Program-made: the position numbers and the translations under genes
Part shown: positions 1 to 8,375 of the stretch, piece after piece
Layout of the letters: each line of letters begins with the position of its first letter
How positions within the stretch are numbered: the first letter of the stretch is position 1
The notes under the pieces: generated by a model
The model's input: the letters and a program-made list of their open reading frames with translations, nothing else
Databases searched by the model: none
Told to the model about the DNA's origin: nothing
Assembly: GCF_029714305.1 (NCBI RefSeq)
Contig: NZ_CP121647.1
Span: 4,236,501 to 4,300,500, forward strand
Length of the DNA: 64,000 nt
Reading direction: 5' to 3'
Origin: Bradyrhizobium sp. CB3481
Lineage (GTDB): Bacteria; Pseudomonadota; Alphaproteobacteria; Rhizobiales; Xanthobacteraceae

Positions 1-1120
1 TCAAACCGCGCACGACCTGCGAGAGCTGCACATCGCCGGGCGACTTGGTAGGCTCGGTAAAGGCAAGATAGTCGGCATGCGCAGTCTTGACGTAGTCGGC
101 GCGCGATTGATGCTTCGGTGCCAGTCCCTTGATCGCCGCCGCAAAGGATGCGCTGCTCGCGACCATACCGAGCGTCGGCGAATAAACGCGGCCGATCTCT
201 TCCGGATCGGGATAGACGTGGACCAGCGGCTGCTTCGGCTTCGGAATATCGAACATTGTGTAGCCGGCCGTGGTGGCCTCTCCGAGCCTTGCGCCAAGCG
301 CGATCACCAGATCGCTGCTGCGGATCCGCCCAGCGATCTTGGCATCGAGGCCGATGCCGACATGGCCGCCATAGCAGGGATGCAGGTTGTCGAAATAATC
401 CTGGCAGCGGAACGAAACGCCGACCGGCACCTCATGCGCTGAGGCAAACGCCTCGAGGTCGCGGCGGGCCTGCTCGCTCCATCCGCCGCCGCCGACGATC
501 AGGAACGGCTTCTTCGCCGCGGACAGCAGCGCGTGGAATTTTTGCAAACCAGCGTCATCCGGTGCGATCGGAAGCGGGTGATAGGGCGGCGCATCCGGCA
601 CGTCGGCGGTGTCGGTGAGCATATCCTCGGGCAATGCCAGCACAACCGGGCCGGGACGGCCCGAAGTCGCGGTGAAGAAGGCGCGCGAGATGAACTCTGG
701 AATCCGCCGCGCGTCGTCGATCTGGGCGACCCACTTCGCCATCGGGCCGAACATCTGGCGATAGTCGATTTCCTGAAACGCTTCGCGCTCCATCATGTCG
801 CGCCCGACCTGCCCCAGCAGCAGGATCAGCGGCGTCGAATCCTGGAACGCGACATGGACGCCGGAAGACGCGTTGGTGGCCCCCGGGCCGCGGGTGGCAA
901 ACACGATGCCGGGCTTGCCCGTCAGCTTGCCATAGGCTTCCGCCATCATGGCGGCGCCGCCCTCTTGCCGGGCGTTGATGAACCGCACCCGCTGGCTCTG
1001 ATACATGCCGTCAAGCGCCGCCAGGAAGCTTTCACCGGGGACGCCGAACACGGTGTCGGCGCCGTGCAAGGCCAGTTGCTCGATCAGAATATGTCCACCG
1101 GTTCGAATTTTTGCGTCCAT
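1..1120 (-). CDS. Thiamine-diphosphate-dependent enzyme, acetolactate synthase-like (3' end beyond left edge)
   Basis: The first 373 residues of a ThDP enzyme of the acetolactate synthase/pyruvate oxidase superfamily (usually about 550 residues). The N-terminal PYR domain is clear: VFGVPGESF near residues 24-32, then the conserved Glu53 in ARQEGGAAMMAEAYG, which would activate the cofactor, then TRGPGATNA. The central domain follows (FLIVGGGGWSE, LVIALGARLGE). The PP domain with the GDG...N ThDP motif lies outside the window, so the substrate cannot be inferred. The ATG at 1118-1120 is chosen because translation reads directly into the PYR domain. It lies about 100 bp downstream of a beta-hydroxyacid dehydrogenase on the same strand and may be co-transcribed with it under the GntR regulator at 2360. 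Confidence 0.85.
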   Translation of the reverse strand, partial: MDAKIRTGGHILIEQLALHGADTVFGVPGESFLAALDGMYQSQRVRFINARQEGGAAMMAEAYGKLTGKPGIVFATRGPGATNASSGVHVAFQDSTPLILLLGQVGRDMMEREAFQEIDYRQMFGPMAKWVAQIDDARRIPEFISRAFFTATSGRPGPVVLALPEDMLTDTADVPDAPPYHPLPIAPDDAGLQKFHALLSAAKKPFLIVGGGGWSEQARRDLEAFASAHEVPVGVSFRCQDYFDNLHPCYGGHVGIGLDAKIAGRIRSSDLVIALGARLGEATTAGYTMFDIPKPKQPLVHVYPDPEEIGRVYSPTLGMVASSASFAAAIKGLAPKHQSRADYVKTAHADYLAFTEPTKSPGDVQLSQVVRGL

Positions 1121-1222
1121 CGGCTCGTTCCCTCCGCTTGCGGGACTACGGATTTGGGACCGGCTTAAAGAATGGCGTCGGCACCAGCAACCGGTATCTT
1201 GCGATATCAGATATCCCGCCGA

Positions 1223-2146
1223 TCATTGTTCCGGCTGCTGGTCTTTCCGCCCTACCCGCGCCTCGATGCCGGTCACCGCCTCATACGCCTTGATGACGGC
1301 GGTGCAGGACTCGCCGTCATGCCCGAGCAGCGCCGCCTGCCGGTAGGTCTGGTGCACCGCGTCGGCCATGAACCCGGGCAGCCCCGCCTCCTCCAACCAG
1401 CGCGCGTAGTAGCGCACGTCCTTGCGCGCGTTCGCCAGCGACATCAGCGGGGTGAAGTCGCCCTCGAGCGTGGCCTGCCCGTAGAGATCGAGCATGCCGC
1501 TCTTGCCGCCGGCCGCCGAGATGATGCGGATCAATTGAGAAAGATCGAGTCCGTCTTTCGCAGCGAGCGCAAATCCCTCGCACCACGCCGCTACATTGGC
1601 GAAGGCGATGTAATTGTGAATGAGCTTGAGGCGGATGGCGTGGCCCAGCGGACCGATGTGGAAGATGTTTTCGGCATAGAGCTCGAAATAGGGCCTGAGG
1701 TCCTCAAGCAGATCACCCTCCCCACCGAACAGCACGTTGACCTTACCGGCGTCGGCATGTTTTGGCGTTCGCGTCATCGGCGCTTCCGCATAGCGCCCGC
1801 CGGCCGCGCGCACCATGCGGTCGAGCTTCGCCACCATTTGCGGGCTGCCCGTGGTGTGATCGACGATGACGAATCCCAGCGCAGGACCGGCCAGCAGCCC
1901 GTCGCCGCAGGTCATCAACGCCTCGACATCCTCGGCTTCATTGACGCAGATCATGACGATGCGGCAGGTGTCGCGGATTTCCTGAACACTTTTCGCAGCG
2001 GTCGCCCCAGACGACTTGGCGACTGCCACGGCAGCAGGGTTAAGGTCGTAGGCGGTGACAGCCACGCCCTTAGCGACGAGGTTCTTCACCAGCCCACGTC
2101 CCATTCCGCCAAGGCCGATAAAGCCAACGCGTTCAAATGTCGTCAT
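1223..2146 (-). CDS. NAD(P)-dependent beta-hydroxyacid dehydrogenase (3-hydroxyisobutyrate dehydrogenase family)
   Basis: About 307 residues, the usual length for the family. An N-terminal Rossmann fold with GLGGMG at residues 11-16 is followed by the substrate-binding TGSPQMV segment and the helical domain carrying the conserved catalytic Lys region (RLKLIHNYIAF). Members oxidise or reduce small beta-hydroxyacids such as 3-hydroxyisobutyrate, tartronate semialdehyde or glyoxylate; the exact substrate cannot be told here. The reading frame is open 20 codons further upstream (to 2206), but the ATG at 2146 starts right at the Rossmann strand and has a purine-rich GGAAGG stretch before it. It is divergent from the GntR regulator at 2360. 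Confidence 0.85.
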   Translation of the reverse strand: MTTFERVGFIGLGGMGRGLVKNLVAKGVAVTAYDLNPAAVAVAKSSGATAAKSVQEIRDTCRIVMICVNEAEDVEALMTCGDGLLAGPALGFVIVDHTTGSPQMVAKLDRMVRAAGGRYAEAPMTRTPKHADAGKVNVLFGGEGDLLEDLRPYFELYAENIFHIGPLGHAIRLKLIHNYIAFANVAAWCEGFALAAKDGLDLSQLIRIISAAGGKSGMLDLYGQATLEGDFTPLMSLANARKDVRYYARWLEEAGLPGFMADAVHQTYRQAALLGHDGESCTAVIKAYEAVTGIEARVGRKDQQPEQ

Positions 2147-2245
2147 CTCCGGCCTTCCGTTTGCTTTGACATGCCCGTGGGAATATCTGGCGCCAGCATC
2201 GCTCACGCCGCCTAGCTTTTCCGCTCGGCTACCACGCTCACAGGC

Positions 2246-2254
2246 TGTCTGACA
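2246..2254. promoter_or_regulatory. Putative GntR/FadR-type operator
   Basis: TGTCTGACA is an odd-length palindrome that fits the GT-N3-AC core recognised by FadR-subfamily GntR regulators. It lies in the 213-bp space between the divergent dehydrogenase (start 2146) and the GntR gene (start 2360). Autoregulation plus control of the dehydrogenase/ThDP-enzyme pair is an inference from position and motif. Confidence 0.4.
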
Positions 2255-2359
2255 ACCTGATTAATTCATTGCATTCCCTGGCTTATTTCGATATGGCTGC
2301 TCACGGGCAGGGATCACGATAGCCGGATCCCGGCGGCACAATCTGGGCGGGACCATCCG

Positions 2360-3091
2360 GTGAAATTCAAATCCCTTGAGCGCGGCCCCTCATTGCCAGA
2401 GGAGATTGTCGCCAGCCTGACCAGCGCGCTGCACGCAGGCGAACTTCGGCCCGGCGATCGGCTGCCTTCCGAACAGGCGTTGGCGACCGAGTTCGGCGTT
2501 GCACGGACGGTCGTGAGAGAGGCTATCTCGCAGCTCAAATACGACGGCATCGTCCAGAGCCGCGTCGGCGTCGGCGCGTTCATCACGCCGCCGCAAGAAC
2601 GGACGGCATTTCGCATCAGCCCGGCATGCTTCCAGAAGCGCAAGGAGCTCTTGAAGCTGCTGCGCCTGCGCAACGGCGTCGTTATCGAGGCCGCCGCGGA
2701 CGCCGCGCAGGCTCGCTCCAAACGCGACGTCGCGCGCATGGAAGCCATTCTCGGACAGATGCGGCAGGCCATCGGCGATCGCGAGCACGGCGCCGAGCGG
2801 CATTTCGAGGCCGAACGTCAGCTCATCCACATCATCGCAAAGGTGGCGGACAACGAGCACGCGCTCAACTTCATCGTCATGATCGACGGACAGATTGCCG
2901 AAAAGCTGCGTTCCGTCGCCGTCAAGAACACCAAGGCCACCGAGCTCGCTGCGGCCGCGATCGAGGAGCAGGCGGATCTGGTCGAGGCAATCAAGCGCGG
3001 CGATCCCGTCGCGGCGCGAGACAAGGCTCGCAAGCATTATGACAACGCCGCCCAGCGCTTGGCCGATCGCGCCGATCTCGCGGACGTCTAG
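2360..3091 (+). CDS. GntR family (FadR subfamily) transcriptional regulator
   Basis: 243 residues starting at GTG. The N-terminal winged helix-turn-helix (about residues 15-75) has the GntR signature LRPGDRLPSEQALA followed by VARTVVREAISQLK. The rest is an all-helical FCD/FadR-type effector domain with regularly spaced Glu and His residues (e.g. ERHFEAERQLIHII), which in this family bind a metal and a carboxylate ligand. It is divergent from the dehydrogenase and ThDP enzyme and likely controls them. Its stop codon shares a CTAG with the stop of the convergent COQ10-like gene. Confidence 0.9.
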   Translation: MKFKSLERGPSLPEEIVASLTSALHAGELRPGDRLPSEQALATEFGVARTVVREAISQLKYDGIVQSRVGVGAFITPPQERTAFRISPACFQKRKELLKLLRLRNGVVIEAAADAAQARSKRDVARMEAILGQMRQAIGDREHGAERHFEAERQLIHIIAKVADNEHALNFIVMIDGQIAEKLRSVAVKNTKATELAAAAIEEQADLVEAIKRGDPVAARDKARKHYDNAAQRLADRADLADV

Positions 3092-3555
3092 CTGGCTGCC
3101 CCGCCCTTCCCGTAGATCGCATCCGCCCGCTTCTCGAAGGCGGCGGCGAAGCGTTGGAACGCGGTATCGAACATCGTTCCCATCAGCATCGCCAGCATCC
3201 GGCTCTTGAACTCGTAGGACAGGAAAAATCCGACCTCGCAGTCGGTTTCGGATTTCGGCTCGAACGTCCAGCGGTTTTCCAAATTGCTGAACGGCCCCCT
3301 CAGATATTCGACCATGATCTTCAGGTTGGGGCGGTCCAGCGTCACCCGGCTGGTGAAGGATTCCCGCACCAGCTTGAACGACACCGTCATGTCGGCGACG
3401 ACGACCTCGGTGCCGTCGGCCTTCGAAGTGCGCTGACGGATCCGCAGCGACTGGCACAGCGGCACGAATTCCGGATAGCGCTCGACATCGGCGACCAGCT
3501 CGAACATCTGCGATGCCGTGTGATGAACCCGCCGCTTGCTGGAAAAGCGCGGCAT
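3088..3555 (-). CDS. COQ10/RatA-like START-domain protein
   Basis: 155 residues covering one complete polyketide-cyclase/START domain: starts MPRFSSKRRVHHTA, has the family hallmark DVERYPEFVPLC near residues 25-36, and ends soon after the C-terminal amphipathic helix. Proteins of this type bind ubiquinone and aid its use in respiration (COQ10), while the E. coli homologue RatA has been described as a ribosome-interacting toxin. Immediately downstream of lipA and a P-loop gene and overlapping the latter by one base (TGATG), so translationally coupled. The context (lipoate synthesis) favours the respiratory, COQ10-like role. Confidence 0.85.
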   Translation of the reverse strand: MPRFSSKRRVHHTASQMFELVADVERYPEFVPLCQSLRIRQRTSKADGTEVVVADMTVSFKLVRESFTSRVTLDRPNLKIMVEYLRGPFSNLENRWTFEPKSETDCEVGFFLSYEFKSRMLAMLMGTMFDTAFQRFAAAFEKRADAIYGKGGAAS

Positions 3556-4091
3556 CAGTGCACACTCGCCCGGTTCTTCTGCGCGACTTGCTTCAGATAG
3601 GCGTCGGCCTGCCCCCGATCGGTGAAGCAGACGAGCGACTGGTCGGCGCGCAACCCCTTGAAATAGTCGAGCAGCTTCGGCCGCTGCACCTGGCGATAGG
3701 TCCAGACGTAGCGGAAGAACGCGAAGTCGATCTTTTCGGGACAGCCCTCGGCCATTTCGGGGCGGACCTTGCCATAGCTGACGGCGATCCGCTTCACGAT
3801 GCCGAACATGCAGCTGCTGCGCGGCAGGTCGAACCAGACCACGGTGTCGCTGGATTCGCGGCGCAATTCGCCGGCGCCGCTGCTGGTGTAGTTGCCGTCC
3901 ATGATCCAGCGCGGCTGCCGTACCGCCTCGTTCACGCGGGCCCTGAACTCCGCTCTATCGGATTCGACCCAGCCGGGTTTCCAGAACAGCGCGTCCAGCG
4001 ACACGAAGGGAATGCCCGTGAGGTCGGACAACTGCCGGGCAAATGTCGACTTGCCGGACCCCGACGATCCCATGACGAGAACGCGTTGCAT
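3555..4091 (-). CDS. P-loop kinase-like protein (adenylate kinase/FlaR-like)
   Basis: 178 residues with a Walker A at residues 8-15 (GSSGSGKS) and the organisation of the adenylate-kinase-like FlaR group: LDALFWKPGWVE about 25 residues after the P loop, a WIMDGNY motif, then DLPRSSCMFGIVKR. The substrate is unknown; these proteins are often annotated as topology modulation proteins without biochemical support. It sits between lipA (17-bp gap) and the COQ10-like gene (TGATG overlap). Confidence 0.8.
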   Translation of the reverse strand: MQRVLVMGSSGSGKSTFARQLSDLTGIPFVSLDALFWKPGWVESDRAEFRARVNEAVRQPRWIMDGNYTSSGAGELRRESSDTVVWFDLPRSSCMFGIVKRIAVSYGKVRPEMAEGCPEKIDFAFFRYVWTYRQVQRPKLLDYFKGLRADQSLVCFTDRGQADAYLKQVAQKNRASVH

Positions 4092-4108
4092 TGGCTCAAA
4101 TCCGACGC

Positions 4109-5068
4109 CTAGCAGCCCCGCGCGATGCGGGCCGCCTGCAGCTTGGCAAAATCCTCGCCGGCATGATGCGACGAGCGGGTCAACGGGCTCGCCGACACCA
4201 TCAGAAAACCCTTGGTGTAGGCGACCTTCTCGTAACCTGCGAATTCATCGGGCGTGACGTAGCGCATCACCGCATGGTGCTTGCGGGTTGGCTGCAGATA
4301 CTGCCCGATGGTCAGGAAGTCGACGTCCGCCGAACGCAGGTCGTCCATCACCTGCAGCACCTCGTGGCGCTCCTCGCCAAGCCCGACCATGATGCCTGAC
4401 TTGGTGAAGATGGTTGGATCGATCTCCTTGACCCGCTGCAGCAGCCGGATCGAGTGGAAGTAGCGCGCGCCCGGGCGCACCGTCAGATACCGGGCCGGCA
4501 CGGTTTCCAGATTGTGGTTGAACACGTCGGGCTTGGCCGCCGCCACCACCTCTAGCGCACCTTCCTTGCGCAGGAAGTCGGGCGTCAGGATCTCGATGGT
4601 CGTGGTCGGGCAGCGGGCGCGGATGGCGCGGATGGTTTGCGCGAAATGCTCGGCGCCGCCGTCGGCGAGATCGTCGCGATCGACCGAGGTCACGACCACA
4701 TGGGTCAGCCCGAGCTTGAAGGTCGCCTCCGCGACATATTCCGGCTCGTTGGCATCGAGCGCGCCGGGCATGCCGGTCTTGACGTTGCAGAACGCGCAGG
4801 CCCGCGTGCAGGTGTCCCCCATGATCATGAAGGTGGCGTGCTTCTTGTCCCAGCACTCGCCGATGTTCGGGCAGCCGGCCTCCTCGCACACCGTGACGAG
4901 GCCGTTCTCCTTGACGATCTTTCGCGTGTCCGCATAGCCGCGGGTGTTCGGCGCGCGGACCCTGATCCAGTCCGGCTTCGGCGGCGACAGCGCATCGGGC
5001 CGGTTCACCTTTTCGGGGTGGCGCGGGCGAACCTGGTTTAAGGAGACGGTATCGACGAGGACAACCAT
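4109..5068 (-). CDS. lipA: Lipoyl synthase
   Basis: 319 residues, typical for LipA. A radical-SAM enzyme that inserts two sulfurs into octanoylated E2 and GcvH proteins. Both Fe-S cluster sets are present: auxiliary cluster cysteines C61, C66, C72 ([12 protein letters not shown]) and the radical-SAM CxxxCxxC at C87, C91, C94 (CTRACAFC). The C-terminal RSSHH motif, whose serine ligates the auxiliary cluster, is also there. First gene of an operon with the P-loop protein and the COQ10-like gene. Divergent from the glycosylase at 5174. Confidence 0.97.
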   Translation of the reverse strand: MVVLVDTVSLNQVRPRHPEKVNRPDALSPPKPDWIRVRAPNTRGYADTRKIVKENGLVTVCEEAGCPNIGECWDKKHATFMIMGDTCTRACAFCNVKTGMPGALDANEPEYVAEATFKLGLTHVVVTSVDRDDLADGGAEHFAQTIRAIRARCPTTTIEILTPDFLRKEGALEVVAAAKPDVFNHNLETVPARYLTVRPGARYFHSIRLLQRVKEIDPTIFTKSGIMVGLGEERHEVLQVMDDLRSADVDFLTIGQYLQPTRKHHAVMRYVTPDEFAGYEKVAYTKGFLMVSASPLTRSSHHAGEDFAKLQAARIARGC

Positions 5069-5173
5069 GTTAAGTCCGGAAATGGCGAGAATACCTAGCT
5101 AATCCGTGTCGCCCGGGGCTGCAACCCGATTGCGCACGGGCCTGCAATCCGTCTCGCGAAAGGCGGTGGAAAC

Positions 5174-5839
5174 GTGCAACATAATGACGAATTTCATCCC
5201 TCCCGCGAACGATTCTCACCTGAAATGGTCCAAAGCCCCAAGCCTGCCGTGCCCGCCGCCCTCCGGCTCGGCAAGCCGCTGAAACGCTCGTTTTTCGGCC
5301 GCAGCGTGCATGAGGTCGCGCCCGATCTGATCGGAGCGACGCTATTGGTCGGCGGCGTCGGCGGCGTCATCACGGAAGTCGAGGCCTATCACCATACCGA
5401 CCCGGCCGCGCATTCCTTCAATGGGCCGACGCCCCGCAACCGCGTGATGTTCGGCCCGCCCGGCTTTGCCTATGTCTACCGCTCCTATGGCATCCATTGG
5501 TGCGTCAACTTCGTCTGCGAGGAGGAAGGCTCGGCTAGCGCCGTCCTGATCCGCGCGCTGGAGCCGACTCATGGCCTTCCCGCCATGCGCCGCCGCCGCG
5601 GCCTTGAGGAGGCTCGCGCTTTATGCTCGGGCCCGGGCAAGCTCTGCGAGGCGCTCGGCATCACGATCAAACACAATGAGCTCCCGCTCGATCAGCCGCC
5701 GTTCGCACTGCATGCGCGCGTAGGCAAGGTGGAGACCGTTGCCGGGGTGCGGATCGGAATCACGAAGGCGGTCGATCTACCGTGGCGCTATGGCTTGAAG
5801 GGATCGAGATTCCTGAGCAAGCCGTTCTTGAGGACGTGA
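5174..5839 (+). CDS. DNA-3-methyladenine glycosylase (AAG/MPG family)
   Basis: Base-excision-repair enzyme that removes alkylated purines. The core matches the AAG family: [19 protein letters not shown], then ITEVEAYH with the catalytic Glu, then [20 protein letters not shown] and [22 protein letters not shown], ending in [11 protein letters not shown] and DLPWRYG. The frame opens at a GTG (5174) preceded by GGTGG; an ATG at 5225 would give 204 residues, nearer the usual length, so the first 17 residues are uncertain. Confidence 0.9.
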   Translation: MQHNDEFHPSRERFSPEMVQSPKPAVPAALRLGKPLKRSFFGRSVHEVAPDLIGATLLVGGVGGVITEVEAYHHTDPAAHSFNGPTPRNRVMFGPPGFAYVYRSYGIHWCVNFVCEEEGSASAVLIRALEPTHGLPAMRRRRGLEEARALCSGPGKLCEALGITIKHNELPLDQPPFALHARVGKVETVAGVRIGITKAVDLPWRYGLKGSRFLSKPFLRT

Positions 5840-5874
5840 TCTCGCTTTCGGGCCGTCATTAAGGTAGCGACGCG

Positions 5875-6010
5875 CACACCGCTGTCATCCTCCGCGCAGG
5901 CGGAGGATCCAGTACGCTGCGACTTATCGGGTCAATCACACTACGGCCTCTGGAATACTGCACACCCGCCCCAGTGCGCAATCGCGCACAATGCGGGTGA
6001 CAACGAGTGA
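5875..6010. repeat. Palindromic intergenic repeat, family A
   Basis: Contains the hairpin ATCCTCCGC-GCAG-GCGGAGGAT at about 5887-5908, then the CCAGTACGCTG and CTCTGGAATACTG segments, and ends in a second, weaker hairpin around GCGCAATCGCGC and GGTGACAACGAG. I recognise this layout as a common mosaic repeat of Bradyrhizobium-type chromosomes. It fills the space downstream of the glycosylase and has no coding potential. Boundaries are approximate. Confidence 0.6.
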
Positions 6011-6088
6011 ATATGTGCCAGCATTCTCGCGACGCATTTGCGGCCGAGGCTTTGGGACCGCATCGGACGTCGCGAGCAGCGCTACATG

Positions 6089-6229
6089 TCAACGCCGACC
6101 GATCCGCAGGGCTTGAAGGTTTGGAGCGAGCGCCCGCGCAAGCACCCTCATGTTTCTGGCGTAGGCAAGCAAGCCCATGATGATGACCAAAGCTACCACG
6201 ACCAATCCGGCTACCAGGTTCTGCGCCAT
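6089..6229 (-). CDS. Small single-pass membrane protein, 46 residues, hypothetical
   Basis: An ATG preceded by GGAG at 8-base spacing opens 46 codons ending in TGA. The product starts MAQNLVAGLVVVALVIIMGL, a single strong transmembrane helix (about residues 5-23). A basic amphipathic tail follows (YARNMRVLARALAPNLQALR). This is the profile of a small inner-membrane protein. I do not recognise a family. It stands alone between a repeat and the haloperoxidase-like gene. Confidence 0.5.
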   Translation of the reverse strand: MAQNLVAGLVVVALVIIMGLLAYARNMRVLARALAPNLQALRIGRR

Positions 6230-6335
6230 GGCTGCCGCTCCAAGTGAACCTCACGAACATGATGACCGCGCAAATCGGGGCGTCAACGCCGGGAACTGGG
6301 CCGGCGCCTCACGACAGCGGCCCGCCCGGCTGCTG

Positions 6336-8117
6336 TCAGATCGTCACGCGGCTGCCGTCGAAGCGCGTAAAGGAAAAGCCGTCGAAGGGTTCGCGCAGCG
6401 TCGTGCGCTCGTCCCGCAGCATGCCGATAGCCACCTCCTCGCCGATCGCCATTGAGGCGGACGCGTCGGAGCGCCAGTGGATGCCCGCCCAATTCCGGCC
6501 GAAGCCGAAATTCACCGCGAGCTTGTTCAACTCTCCACCGACCGTGAGCGGCGGTCCGTTATAGGGCACGAGCTTCGTCGGGTCAGCCGGATCGGGCTGT
6601 ACCGGATTAGCGATGACACGGCTCTCGTCGAAAAACGCTTTCAATATGGTAGCCGTGACGGCACCGACACTCGTGGCTCCGCCAGGATAGGTGGAGTGGA
6701 AGGGCGCGGCCTCCGGATAGGTTTGTGACAAAAGATAGCTGCCATATTTGGCTTTACTCCGTTCAAGGGCTTCCGATTTCAGGAAGCTATCATGCAACGG
6801 GTAGTCGCTCACGCCGTTGGCAAGGCGATGGTGCGCCAGAGCGCCATAGGCTTCCGGTCGCAAAGCCCGGTGCACGAAATATTTCTGCCAGTAGGCCGCG
6901 CGGACGGAGTTACTGATACCCGTGGCGAGTAGTGCCTGCACATGGGGCAATCCGAAGGTGGCACCCGCAGGTCCCTGGGTTTTCGATTTCCGATACGGGT
7001 TCGATGCGTAGGACACGGGCTCCGCCGGAGGATACATGCCGGAGTACCGCTGGTCACTTCCACGAGCGGGGGTTGCGAGGATCAGCGCTGCCGCCCACCC
7101 AAGTGCAGGACCAGCGTGGATATACTCCGCGAGATCTCTTCCTGTCGTGATGTACCGCGGTGTCGCGTCGAACTGCAATTGACGTTTCGGCGCGGTGCCG
7201 TTCTGGATCGCCAGCCATTCCTCATATTCGGTCAGGAATTCGTTGGCGGGCAACACGGTGCGAATTTGAGCACTGATCCACTGTGCGGCATAGGGCACGT
7301 CCCGAAGCAGGAATTGCGAGATCATCGGTCCATCCAGAACGCCTGGCGGCGTGACCGAGCGGCCCTTCGGGTCAGTCGGGTCGAAATAGAGCGCATTGGC
7401 ACGGAACAACGTACCGGCTGTGACTAGTCCACCAGACTTCGGGCCGCGGAAATCGGCAAGCTTGTTGATTTCCTCGGTTGCGGCAAGCACGTCGCGATTG
7501 GAGGTGTCGTCGCGCAATTCGGTAAGCGGAACGTCACGCAGCAGGGATTGCCAATATACCTCAACCGCCTCGCCACCGCGCTCCGCACTCTCAAGGGCTG
7601 GTGCCGGCGGAATTCCAATCTGGGTGGGATTTATGCCGCTAAGACTGACGGCTTGCGTGCCGACGGGATTAACCAGTTTGCGAGTGCCGCCGAGCGGGAT
7701 TTTCTCGAAATCAGCGGGATTACCCGATTGGCAAGCGGCATAGAGCGCCTGCCATGCAGCTTGTTCCACTTCGCCGCGTTTGTCGTGCGGCAGGCCCCGC
7801 GTATCGGAACCGATCTTGCTGGTGTAGCGCGCCTCATCGCCGTTCGTCGGGTGCGGCGCGATGGGAATTTTCTCGTTGTCCCTTGCGCAGACCTCTCGCA
7901 CTTCAATGGCGCGGCGCTTGAAAGCCGCGTCGAGTGGTCGTGGGTCCGCGTTCACAGGCTGCGCCGTGGCCGGGGCGATTCCGGGCATGTTCGGCGGCGA
8001 TGCGAGCACGGCGGCGCCAACTGCGACGCCGGCGCCACCGAGCAGCAAGCGGCGAGTGACCGCGGTGGTCGGTGATGGCAAGTCGGCTTCAGTCGAAATG
8101 GTGGGATGGTTAGCCAT
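6336..8117 (-). CDS. Tat-exported vanadium-dependent haloperoxidase/PAP2-fold protein
   Basis: 593 residues. The twin-arginine signal (TRRLLLGGAGVA, about residues 21-32) predicts folded export to the periplasm. The C-terminal half carries haloperoxidase-fold signatures: KYFVHRALRPEAYG near 412-425 (Lys/Arg vanadate or phosphate ligands) and GRNWAGIHWRSD near 540-551 (Arg and the vanadate-ligating His). The middle motif, normally P(S/A)GHA, reads YPGGATSV near 477-484, so the acid-base His is replaced by Ala. ATG 8117 is preceded by GGAGGAGAG; the frame continues 8 codons upstream. Whether it still oxidises halides, or only binds an oxyanion, cannot be decided from sequence. Confidence 0.85.
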   Translation of the reverse strand: MANHPTISTEADLPSPTTAVTRRLLLGGAGVAVGAAVLASPPNMPGIAPATAQPVNADPRPLDAAFKRRAIEVREVCARDNEKIPIAPHPTNGDEARYTSKIGSDTRGLPHDKRGEVEQAAWQALYAACQSGNPADFEKIPLGGTRKLVNPVGTQAVSLSGINPTQIGIPPAPALESAERGGEAVEVYWQSLLRDVPLTELRDDTSNRDVLAATEEINKLADFRGPKSGGLVTAGTLFRANALYFDPTDPKGRSVTPPGVLDGPMISQFLLRDVPYAAQWISAQIRTVLPANEFLTEYEEWLAIQNGTAPKRQLQFDATPRYITTGRDLAEYIHAGPALGWAAALILATPARGSDQRYSGMYPPAEPVSYASNPYRKSKTQGPAGATFGLPHVQALLATGISNSVRAAYWQKYFVHRALRPEAYGALAHHRLANGVSDYPLHDSFLKSEALERSKAKYGSYLLSQTYPEAAPFHSTYPGGATSVGAVTATILKAFFDESRVIANPVQPDPADPTKLVPYNGPPLTVGGELNKLAVNFGFGRNWAGIHWRSDASASMAIGEEVAIGMLRDERTTLREPFDGFSFTRFDGSRVTI

Positions 8118-8176
8118 GGAGCTCTCCTCCCTCGCAGGCACATGAATGCACGCGCGATCCGCACAGCCGATATTCG

Positions 8177-8375
8177 ATGCCTCATCTGGGCGGATCAGAT
8201 CCGCTAACTTCCGACGAAACCCGAATCTTGCACGCGCGCGCCTGGGAGTTCATCCCACAAGGTCGTGTCGCTGATCCGCGACGTGACGGTCGCCGCGGCC
8301 CGTGATCCCCGCATGCTCTTCCGTGCTGCCGATGAATTCGAAAGTGCCGCGGAGCCTCCTCAAGGACGTACTTAG
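8177..8375 (+). pseudogene. Small conserved-looking protein disrupted by a one-base insertion
   Basis: Two frames join into one plausible 65-residue protein. From ATG 8177 the first frame reads MPHLGGSDPLTSDETRILHA up to WEFI. The next frame then reads HKVVSLIRDVTVAAARDP... and ends RT-stop at 8373-8375. The join is at a CCC run near 8255-8259; with two Cs instead of three the whole reads through. Total length is 199 nt, i.e. one base too many. Function unknown; a mostly helical, acidic protein. Either a real mutation or a sequencing error. Confidence 0.5.

Noticed and set aside
1172..2215. Long plus-strand frame opposite the beta-hydroxyacid dehydrogenase
   Set aside because: Antisense shadow; His/Arg/Asp-rich composition typical of reverse frames, while the minus-strand frame has the Rossmann motif.
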